From Modestobacter sp. L9-4 (GTDB lineage Bacteria > Actinomycetota > Actinomycetes > Mycobacteriales > Geodermatophilaceae), in contig NZ_CP077800.1 of NCBI RefSeq assembly GCF_019112525.1, positions 868,001 through 932,000 of the forward strand: a DNA stretch of 64,000 bases, in the 5' to 3' direction. Positions 40,886-47,925 of this stretch are shown here, one piece after another. The notes below the pieces were generated by a model that saw only the letters and a program-made list of their open reading frames with translations, searched no databases and was not told the DNA's origin. Within the stretch, counting starts at the first letter, position 1. Every line of letters begins with the position of its first letter. The translations under genes were made by a program, and so were the position numbers.

Positions 40886-43852
40886 TCAGGAGTCGGCGCC
40901 GGCCTGCTCCTCGCGGCCCTTCCCCTTGCCCTGGTCGAGGACGTCGGTGCCGGCGCCGCCGATCAGGGTGTCGCTGCCGTTCTCACCGCGCAGGGTGTCG
41001 TCGCCGGCACCGCCGAACAGCACGTCGTCGCCGTTGCCCCCGGTGATCGTGTCGTTGCCGTCGCCGCCGCAGACCACGTCATCGCCGTTGCCGCCGGTGA
41101 TCGTGTCGTTGCCACCCAGGCCCATGACCACGTCACGACCGGTGGTGCCACGCAGCACGTCGTCGCCGGCGGTGCCGACGACGGTGGGCTCCAGGCCCTG
41201 GCACAGCACCGGGGCGGGGACGGCCGTGGCCGCGTACTCCTCGACCTGGTTCAGGCTGCGCCGCGTGCCGGTCTCGTCGGTGTAGACGACGTTGACGTAG
41301 ACCTTCGACGCCGCGACCGACGTCCTGCCCGACGGGACCAACACGTAGCTGCGCTCCCCCGGGGCCAGCGTGACCGGCTGCCCGGCCGGGAAGTCGGCGG
41401 TGGCGTTGAACTTGACCGTCAGCGGGACGTCGCCGGTGTTCTCGGCGAACTCCGCCAGCGACACCTGGCCGTCGACGACCTGCGCCTTGACGTTGCTGTT
41501 GATGGCCGGCCGGACGGCCACCACCGGCGTCTGCAGGTCGATGCCCAGCACCAGCGGGTCGTGGTCGCTGGAGCGGTAGGGGTTCGGCGCGTACAGGTCC
41601 GAGGCGCCGTCGTACTCGTAGGCGAAGGACTCGACCGAGTTGATGTTCCAGTGCGCGACGTCGGTGATCTTCGCGGTCAGCTCGGTCGTGGCCAGCGCGT
41701 GGTCGAGCGAGCCGGACAGCCCGTCGAACACGTAGCTGTAGCGGCCCGGGTCGAACTGCTCGCCCAGGTCGGTGTACCCGGCCTCGCGCAGGGTCTGGAT
41801 CGGGTCCTCCTGGCTGTAGGCGTTGAAGTCGCCCATCAGCACGACGTCGGGGTCGCCGCTGGAGGTGCGCAGCTGCTGGCTGAACGCGGCCAGCGAGCGC
41901 GCCTGCCGCACCCGGTCGCCGTTCCACTGGCCCTGCCCGTCACCGGCGTCGGCGTTGTCGCCGGTCGCGGCACCCGTGCTCTTGGACTTGAGGTGGTTGG
42001 CCACCACGGTGAAGGTGTCGCCCTGGGCGCGGAAGGTCTGCGCCTGGGGCTCGCGGGCGTTGGACCACACCGTCTCGTCGACCAGGCCGACCGGGTCGCC
42101 CACGGTCTGCACGGCCGCGGGCTGGTAGATGATCCCGTTGCGGATGACGTCGCGGTCGACGCCGTACAGCTCGTCGGGCATCGGCACGTACGCCCACTTC
42201 GTGCTGCCCGCGGCGGTGTTCAGCCGGGACACGAGGTCGGCCAGCGCGGTGTCGGCGTTGCCGGGGGTGAGGCCGGTCGAGTCGGTGTCCTCGATCTCCA
42301 GCAGGGTGACGACCTCGGCGTCCAGCGCCGAGATGGCCGCGACCTCCTTGGCCGCCTGCTGCTCGAACTCCGCGTCGGTGGTCGCGCCGCGGCCGACCTT
42401 CGGGTCCCGGGTGAGGAAGTAGTTCAGCACGTTGAAGGTGCCCAGCTGGATGTCGCCACCGACCGGCTGCGGCGCGGCCGTGCGGGTGTCCTGCGGCGCG
42501 AAGACGCCGTCCGCGGTGCCGTCGGCGGGGATGAGCCGCCACTCGCTGAAGCCGAAGCCCAGCACCAGCGGCTCGGTGAAGGTGAGCTGGTCACCGACCC
42601 GGACCGGGGTGGTCGAGGTCAGGTAGGGCGCGGTGGTGACGCTCGTGCGGGCGCTGACCGCGTCGTCGAGCAGGATCGTCCGGGCGGCGTTGTCGGCCGC
42701 GACCGCAGCCGCCTCCGGGGTGCCCGGGCGGGCGGCCTCGGTCGGCTGCACCAGCACGCCGCCCTCGGCCAGGGTGAGCTCGCCATAGCTGGTCAGCGCG
42801 TAGACCTCGGCGACGGTGAGGCGGTCGACCGGCGCGACCCGCATGCCCTCGAGGCGCTCACGGGTGGCGTCGTCGGCCGGCAGGTCCAGGGGTGCTGCGG
42901 CCGGCAGGTCGGCGGCGGTGCCGTCGGCGCACACCGCGACCGTGCTGCCGCCGGCGATCTGCGTCTGGCCGAAGGCCTCCGAGACCGAGCCGGTGACGGC
43001 GACCGTGTCACCCAGGTCGACCGCGGCGGTCGAGGTGACGAAGACGCCGTCGGAGGTCGCGGCGTCGCCGTCCCCGTCCGCGTCCTGCAGGTAGAAGCCC
43101 GCCAGACCGGGGACGTCGCCGACGACGGTGCCGCGGACGGTCACCGTCCGGCCGGCCAGCGGGGTGGCGCTCCCGGAGCCCTGGACGGCGCCGATCTCGT
43201 TCGTCACCGGGACGGTGCACGGGTCGACGGGTGCCGGCGGGGGCGTCGTCGGGGACGTGCCCTCGTTCCCGGGGTTGACCTGGCCCGGGGTCGACGTCGC
43301 CGGACCGGACCAGACCGAGGTCCCAGTGGCGGACCAGGTGCGCGACAGCGACTGCCCGACGGGCTCGGTGCCGGCTTCGCTGACGCCGACGTCGGTGCTC
43401 GTCCGGCCGGACGCCGGACCGTCGGTGGCGGTGACGACCCCCTCGTAGGAGAGGAAGTCCAGCACCGCGCCGGACGCGTCGACCAGGGCGATCGCGTCGG
43501 GCGAGCCGTTCTGGACGCCGTTGGCCGGGTAGCTGACGACCGCGACGGCCGGTGCCCCGGCCGGGGCGGTGACCACCGGGAGGGCGTCGGAGTCGTACCG
43601 GAGGCCCTTGCCGGCGTCCCCGTTGTAGAGCACGACAGACAGCCCGGCCGAGCTGGTGCCGGCCGGGATCTGGACCTCGACGAACTCACCGGCGTCGGTC
43701 CCGGCGTTGTCGTAGTGAAACTCGGACAGGAACGGGGTCGTGGGCGGCGCGGCCGAGGCCACGGCCGGGACCGTCACGACGGCGACCGCGGCGGCGGCGA
43801 CCGCGACGGTGATCCGGACGGCGGTGCGGGGGCTGCCGGGGGGCAGGAGCAC
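40886..43852 (-). CDS. Secreted ExeM/NucH-family endonuclease with RTX repeats
   Basis: About 988 residues from GTG 43852, chosen for AAGGA 7 nt upstream and an immediate signal peptide (VAVAAAAVAVVTVPAVASA). Next is a lamin-tail domain (TTPFLSEFHYDNAGTDAGEFVEV), then an OB-fold segment around 240-340 (VTVRGTVVGDVPGLAGFYLQD). The endonuclease/exonuclease/phosphatase domain spans about 490-790, with LGTFNVLNYFL, VTLLEIED, VVANHLKSKS, LMGDFNAYSQEDP and the terminal SSDHDPLV. About 90 residues follow, then roughly seven GGxGxDxLx calcium-binding repeats and a charged tail. ExeM/NucH proteins digest extracellular DNA, for nutrients or biofilm release. The DNase core and the RTX block are both clear. 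Confidence 0.93.
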   Translation of the reverse strand: MLLPPGSPRTAVRITVAVAAAAVAVVTVPAVASAAPPTTPFLSEFHYDNAGTDAGEFVEVQIPAGTSSAGLSVVLYNGDAGKGLRYDSDALPVVTAPAGAPAVAVVSYPANGVQNGSPDAIALVDASGAVLDFLSYEGVVTATDGPASGRTSTDVGVSEAGTEPVGQSLSRTWSATGTSVWSGPATSTPGQVNPGNEGTSPTTPPPAPVDPCTVPVTNEIGAVQGSGSATPLAGRTVTVRGTVVGDVPGLAGFYLQDADGDGDAATSDGVFVTSTAAVDLGDTVAVTGSVSEAFGQTQIAGGSTVAVCADGTAADLPAAAPLDLPADDATRERLEGMRVAPVDRLTVAEVYALTSYGELTLAEGGVLVQPTEAARPGTPEAAAVAADNAARTILLDDAVSARTSVTTAPYLTSTTPVRVGDQLTFTEPLVLGFGFSEWRLIPADGTADGVFAPQDTRTAAPQPVGGDIQLGTFNVLNYFLTRDPKVGRGATTDAEFEQQAAKEVAAISALDAEVVTLLEIEDTDSTGLTPGNADTALADLVSRLNTAAGSTKWAYVPMPDELYGVDRDVIRNGIIYQPAAVQTVGDPVGLVDETVWSNAREPQAQTFRAQGDTFTVVANHLKSKSTGAATGDNADAGDGQGQWNGDRVRQARSLAAFSQQLRTSSGDPDVVLMGDFNAYSQEDPIQTLREAGYTDLGEQFDPGRYSYVFDGLSGSLDHALATTELTAKITDVAHWNINSVESFAYEYDGASDLYAPNPYRSSDHDPLVLGIDLQTPVVAVRPAINSNVKAQVVDGQVSLAEFAENTGDVPLTVKFNATADFPAGQPVTLAPGERSYVLVPSGRTSVAASKVYVNVVYTDETGTRRSLNQVEEYAATAVPAPVLCQGLEPTVVGTAGDDVLRGTTGRDVVMGLGGNDTITGGNGDDVVCGGDGNDTITGGNGDDVLFGGAGDDTLRGENGSDTLIGGAGTDVLDQGKGKGREEQAGADS

Positions 43853-44014
43853 GGGGTGTCCTTCCGAGAGGGGCAGGGTCGGTGACGCCCGCCGAACGTA
43901 AGCACCGCTCATGAACGACACACCGGGCACACATGACCGGGACGTGTCCCTGCTGGTCCGGCCCGGCGTGTCGCCCACGGTCACCGCGCCCGCACAACCC
44001 GTTGCGACTGCGGG

Positions 44015-44863
44015 TCAGGCCGAGCGCTGCACCGCGTCGTCGAAGTCGGTCGACCGGCTGACGCCGGACCAGACCGCCGCCTCCCGTGCCCGGGCCCGGG
44101 AGGACCGCTCCGCCAGCAGCAGCGCGTCCGACCCGAGCAGCAGCCGCAGCGGCGGCTCGGGCGAGGCCACGACGTCCCGCAGCACCTGCGCCGCCCGCGC
44201 CGGGTCACCGGGCTGCCGGCCGTCGGTCAGCCGGCGGCGCTCGTGCACCCGGCCGACCGTGCCCGAGTAGTCCTCCCCCACCTCGGCCAGCCGCATCGAG
44301 GTGCCCCAGCCCGTCCGGAAGGCGCCCGGCTCGACGATCGTGACGCGGATGCCCAGCGGGGCCACCTCGGCGTGCAGCACCTCCGAGAAGGCCTCCACCC
44401 CGGCCGCCGCGGTCTGGTAGGCCGCCAGGCCCGGCGTCCCGCCGACCCGCCCACCGATCGAGGAGAACTGCAGGAAGTGCCCGGACCGCTGCTGCCGGAA
44501 CACCGGCAGGGCGGCCTGGGTCGTGCGGATGACGCCGAACAGGTTGGTCTCCAGGTGCGCCCGGAAGGACTCCTCGGTGGTCGCCTCGACCGGGGCGCTG
44601 TCGGCGTGCCCGGCGTTGTTGACCACCACGTCCAGCCGGCCGAAGGCGGCGACCGCGGCCTCCACGGCGGCGGCACCGGCGTCGGGGTCGGTGACGTCGA
44701 GTGCCAGCGGGCGCACCCGGCCCACGAAGCGGTGGGTCAGGTCGGCGAGCAGCTCCGGCTCCCGGGCGGTGGCCAGCACGGAGTCGCCGGCCTCGAGGAC
44801 GGCCTCGGCCAGGGCGCGGCCGAGGCCGCGCGAGCTGCCGGTGACGAGCCAGGTCTTCGACAC
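44015..44863 (-). CDS. SDR-family oxidoreductase
   Basis: A 282-residue classical SDR from GTG 44863. WLVTGSSRGLGRALAEA is the nucleotide loop, LDVTDPD the adenine-binding Asp, DVVVNNAGHAD the NNAG motif, FSSIGGRVG the Ser and AYQTAAAG gives Y..xxA: the usual YxxxK reads YQTAA, so the catalytic Lys is missing or displaced. That suggests a substrate-binding rather than redox role, or a divergent subgroup. It lies 10 nt after the MFS gene in an operon controlled by the divergent TetR. Confidence 0.87.
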   Translation of the reverse strand: MSKTWLVTGSSRGLGRALAEAVLEAGDSVLATAREPELLADLTHRFVGRVRPLALDVTDPDAGAAAVEAAVAAFGRLDVVVNNAGHADSAPVEATTEESFRAHLETNLFGVIRTTQAALPVFRQQRSGHFLQFSSIGGRVGGTPGLAAYQTAAAGVEAFSEVLHAEVAPLGIRVTIVEPGAFRTGWGTSMRLAEVGEDYSGTVGRVHERRRLTDGRQPGDPARAAQVLRDVVASPEPPLRLLLGSDALLLAERSSRARAREAAVWSGVSRSTDFDDAVQRSA

Positions 44864-44873
44864 GGGGTCCCTC

Positions 44874-46337
44874 TCAGTTGACGGGGACGACGGAGACGTC
44901 GTCCAGCGGGGCAGGGACGGAGACGGCCGGGGTGGGGACAGGGGCGGCCGGGACCGGACGGCGGCGCGCTGCGCCGGGCACGAGGAGGGCGAGCACCGCG
45001 GCCGCGACCGAGGCACCCGACAGCGCCCAGAACGCGGTGGTGAAGCCGGACTCAGCGGGCAGGCCGTCGGCGCCGGCGGAGGCGGTGACCACGCTGCTGA
45101 CCAGCGCGGTGCCCAGCGCGCCGCCGATGGTGCGGATGTTGAGGTTCATGCCGCTGGCCGCGCCGGTCTGGTGCGCCGGGACGCTGCGCACGATCAGGCT
45201 GGTGAGTGCGGAGTAGGCCAGCCCGAAGCCGACGCCCAGCCAGCCGGCGGCGACGGCCACCTGCCACGGGGCGGCGTGGAAGAGGGCCAGCCCCGCGCAG
45301 CCCAGCGCGGCGATGCCCGAGGCGAGCACGAGCTGGGGCTTGTAGGCCAGCACGGTGACGATCCGCCCGGACAGGACGCCGGTGACCGACATGGTCACCA
45401 GCAGCGGCAGCATCAGCAGCCCGGCGACGGTCACGCTGTCACCGAACCCGTAGCCGGTGCTGGCCGGCAGCTGCACGAACTGGGGCAGGAAGGCGTAGAC
45501 GCCGAACATCTGCGCGCCGAACAGCAGCGCCACCAGGTTGGTGGTCCAGACCGCCGGCAGCCGCATCATCCGCATGTCGATCAGCGGGGTCGCCGAGCGG
45601 ACCTCGACGGCCACCCACGCGGCCAGGGCCAGGACGGCGACGGCGAGGAGCCCGAGGGTGCGCCCGGAGGCCCAGCCCCAGGACGAGGCCTGCGACAGCG
45701 GGACCAGCAGTGCGACCAGCCAGCCGGCCAGCAGCAGGGCGGCGACGACGTTGACCCGCCCGGGTGTGCGGACCGGGGACTCCGGGACGTACCGGCGGGC
45801 CAGGACGGCGGTGCCGGTCACCACGACCATCGGGATCCAGAACAGCGCGCGCCAGCCCAGGGCGCTCTCGATCGGGCCGGCCAGCACGATGCCGACGCCG
45901 CCGCCGGCCGCGATGACCGCGGACAGGAAGCCGACGGCCGAGGGCAGGCGGTGCGGCGGGAACTCGTCGCGCAGGATGCCGAAGGCGAGCGGGAAGGCAG
46001 CACCCCCCAGGCCCTGGACCACCCGGCCGAGCAGCACCAGGGGCAGCGACGGGGCGAGGGCGGCGATCAGCGAGCCGACGGCGATCGCGGCGAGGGAGAG
46101 CACCAGCGTGCGCTCCTTGCCCTGCATGTCACCGACCCGGCCGAGCAGCGGCGTGGCCACCGCGGCCGACAGCAGCCAGGCGGTGAGCACCCAGGTGATG
46201 CCCGAGGCAGAGGTGCCCAGGTCGTGCTGGATCGTCGGCAGCACCGGGGTGACCAGCGACTGCAGCATGGCGAAGGAGGCGGTGGCCGCGGCGAGCACGG
46301 TGAGCACGAGCCGTGGGGAGGAGCGTGGTGCGGACAT
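44874..46337 (-). CDS. DHA2-type MFS efflux transporter (EmrB/QacA-like)
   Basis: A 487-residue protein with about fourteen hydrophobic helices. Early MLQSLVTPVLPTIQHDLGTSASGITWVLTAWLLSAAVATPLLGRVGDMQGK is the drug:proton antiporter start, with GRVGDMQGK as the A-motif. AFGILRDEFPPHRLPSAVGFLSA and GGGVGIVLAGPI (motif C) follow, and GMNLNIRTIGGALGTALVSSVV is the late DHA2 block. The C-terminal tail is Pro/Ala/Val-rich. It forms an operon with the SDR, and both are divergent from the TetR gene across a double operator. It probably exports a toxic compound sensed by the regulator. Confidence 0.93.
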   Translation of the reverse strand: MSAPRSSPRLVLTVLAAATASFAMLQSLVTPVLPTIQHDLGTSASGITWVLTAWLLSAAVATPLLGRVGDMQGKERTLVLSLAAIAVGSLIAALAPSLPLVLLGRVVQGLGGAAFPLAFGILRDEFPPHRLPSAVGFLSAVIAAGGGVGIVLAGPIESALGWRALFWIPMVVVTGTAVLARRYVPESPVRTPGRVNVVAALLLAGWLVALLVPLSQASSWGWASGRTLGLLAVAVLALAAWVAVEVRSATPLIDMRMMRLPAVWTTNLVALLFGAQMFGVYAFLPQFVQLPASTGYGFGDSVTVAGLLMLPLLVTMSVTGVLSGRIVTVLAYKPQLVLASGIAALGCAGLALFHAAPWQVAVAAGWLGVGFGLAYSALTSLIVRSVPAHQTGAASGMNLNIRTIGGALGTALVSSVVTASAGADGLPAESGFTTAFWALSGASVAAAVLALLVPGAARRRPVPAAPVPTPAVSVPAPLDDVSVVPVN

Positions 46338-46434
46338 GGTCGCTCCAGACGGAGAGATGAGCAGGAGGGGACGCGCGCTCGCCCGACCTCACCGGGGTCC
46401 GTCGCGAGCGGGCCGGGGCTATCATCGGGTCAAC

Positions 46435-46472
46435 TGGAGGCGCACCTCCACATTAGCGGAGGCAGACCTCCG
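46435..46472. promoter_or_regulatory. Double palindromic operator for the TetR regulator
   Basis: TGGAGG-cgca-CCTCCA (46435-46450) and CGGAGG-caga-CCTCCG (46457-46472) are two 16-bp palindromes sharing GGAGG-N4-CCTCC. Their centres are 22 bp apart, two helical turns, so two dimers would bind the same face. They lie between the divergent MFS start (46337) and TetR start (46495), close to the latter. Confidence 0.78.
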
Positions 46473-46494
46473 GTTGCAAGGGGAAGGTGGCGGC

Positions 46495-47070
46495 GTGGCC
46501 GAGCTCGGTGCAGGACTGGTCGAACTGGGCGTGCGCCGTCCGCAGCGTGCCGACGCCGCACGCAACTTCGACGCCCTGCTCGCCGCGGCCCGCGAGGTGT
46601 TCGCCGAGCAGGGCGCGGACGCCTCGCTCGAGGACGTCGCCCGCCGCGCCGGCGTGGGCATCGGCACGCTCTACCGCAACTTCCCCACCCGCCGGGACCT
46701 CGTCGAGCGCCTCTACATCGGCGAGGTCGCCGACCTGTGCGCCACCGCACGGGAGGTCGCCGACCTGCCGCCGTGGGAGGCGCTGGCCGGCTGGCTGGAC
46801 CGCTTCGTCGGCTACATCGCCACCAAGCAGGCGATCAAGGAGGCCCTCAGCGCCGGGTCACCGGTGTTCGCCGCCTGCCGCGCGGAGATGTACGGCGCCG
46901 GCACGCCGCTGTTCGACCGCGCCCAGGCCGCCGGCGAGGTGCGCGCCGACCTCTGCTTCGACGACCTGGTGAAGCTGCTCGCCGGCATCACGTCGGTGTC
47001 CTTCGCCGACGACGCCCAGCGGGACCGGGTGGTGGCCGTGGCCCTCGACGGCGTGCGGACCTCCCGGTGA
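46495..47070 (+). CDS. TetR/AcrR-family transcriptional regulator
   Basis: A 191-residue regulator from GTG 46495. The N-terminal TetR helix-turn-helix is ARNFDALLAAAREVFAEQGADASLEDVARRAGVGIGTLYRNFPTRRDLVERLY. The all-helical C-terminal domain has AGWLDRFVGYIATKQAIKEAL and FDDLVKLLAGITSVSF. The double operator just upstream and the divergent MFS-SDR operon make it the likely repressor of drug efflux. Its stop overlaps the GTG of the DUF1810 gene. Confidence 0.93.
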   Translation: MAELGAGLVELGVRRPQRADAARNFDALLAAAREVFAEQGADASLEDVARRAGVGIGTLYRNFPTRRDLVERLYIGEVADLCATAREVADLPPWEALAGWLDRFVGYIATKQAIKEALSAGSPVFAACRAEMYGAGTPLFDRAQAAGEVRADLCFDDLVKLLAGITSVSFADDAQRDRVVAVALDGVRTSR

Positions 47071-47483
47071 GCGACCTGCAGCGCTTCGTCGACGCGCAGG
47101 ACGCTGGCGACACCTTCGACACCGCGCTGGCCGAGCTGCGCGCCGGCCGCAAGCGCAGCCACTGGATGTGGTTCGTGTTCCCCCAGCTCGCCGGGCTGGG
47201 CCGCAGCGAGATGGCCCAGCGCTACGCCGTCCGCGACCTCGCCGAGGCCCGCGCGTACCTGGCCCACCCGGTGCTCGGGCCGCGCCTGCTGGAGTGCGCC
47301 CGTGCGCTGACCGCGCTGGACCTCACCGACCCGGTGGCCGTGTTCGGCGGCATCGACGCGCAGAAGCTGCGCTCGTCGATGACGCTCTTCGCCCACGCCG
47401 ACCCGGACGAGCCGGTGTTCCGCGCGGTGCTCGACCAGTACTGCGCCGGCGCCGAGGACGACGCGACGACGTCCCGGCTCTGA
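47067..47483 (+). CDS. DUF1810 family protein
   Basis: A 138-residue soluble protein. LQRFVDAQDAGDTFDTALAELRAGRKRSHWMWFVFPQLAGLGRSEMAQRYAVRDLAEARAYLAHPVLGPRLLECARALTAL is the full DUF1810 (calpastatin-like) signature. IDAQKLRSSMTLFAHADP is the second block. The fold is helical. Function unknown. GTGA overlap with TetR shows cotranslation, which may be accidental. Confidence 0.93.
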   Translation: MSDLQRFVDAQDAGDTFDTALAELRAGRKRSHWMWFVFPQLAGLGRSEMAQRYAVRDLAEARAYLAHPVLGPRLLECARALTALDLTDPVAVFGGIDAQKLRSSMTLFAHADPDEPVFRAVLDQYCAGAEDDATTSRL

Positions 47484-47490
47484 CCCCGGC

Positions 47491-47757
47491 TCAGCGCGGG
47501 GCGTCCGCGCCCGGCTCGTCGGCGCGCAGCTCGTCGGGCACTCGGCGGTAGGTCGCCAGTGAGCCCTTCTCCGAGAAGGCCGCCCACGCGTTGACCCCGG
47601 TGATGCCCACGACGGCGATGCACCAGACCACCAGGAAGGTCCGCCCGCCGCCCTCGGCCCCGCCGAACTGCGTCAGCCCCACGACGAGCATCCCGATGCC
47701 GACGACGATCGACAGGACGCCCATCGGCTTGCTCGGCTTGTAGCGGTACGAACTCAC
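47491..47757 (-). CDS. Small two-helix membrane protein, 88 aa
   Basis: Starts at GTG 47757 with AGGAG 6 nt upstream. The basic SSYRYKPSKP is followed by helix one (MGVLSIVVGIGMLVVGLTQF), a Gly-rich turn, helix two (TFLVVWCIAVVGITGVNAWAAF) and a charged tail. The frame upstream of 47757 is spurious and antisense to HelD. It is convergent with DUF1810, with 7 nt between stops. Function unknown. Confidence 0.72.
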   Translation of the reverse strand: MSSYRYKPSKPMGVLSIVVGIGMLVVGLTQFGGAEGGGRTFLVVWCIAVVGITGVNAWAAFSEKGSLATYRRVPDELRADEPGADAPR

Positions 47758-47788
47758 GACTGCTCCTGTCCTGGTCAGGCCGCTGTTG

Positions 47789-47892
47789 GCCGTGATCGGG
47801 GAGGGTAGGGCACTCCGCGTGGGTCCGCCCGCCGGAGACCGGCCGCGCCCCGGCACGGACCGGTGGCAGGATGGGCGGTCGCCGATCACGGC
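47789..47892. promoter_or_regulatory. 11-bp inverted repeat upstream of helD
   Basis: GCCGTGATCGG (47789-47799) and CCGATCACGGC (47882-47892) are exact complements, 82 nt apart, between the small membrane gene start (47757) and helD (47926). It could be a split operator or a leader structure. The rifampicin-associated element described upstream of some helR genes was not found. Confidence 0.35.
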
Positions 47893-47925
47893 TCGCTGGA
47901 CCCCCACGCGTAGGAGTTGCAGGAC

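Noticed and set aside
43853-43984. Upstream starts of the RTX nuclease (43912 or 43984)
   Set aside because: They place extra residues before the signal peptide and lack a ribosome site; GTG 43852 has AAGGA and a direct signal sequence.
47758-47925. Rifampicin-associated element upstream of helD
   Set aside because: The known GGGGCTTGC-type dyad is not present.
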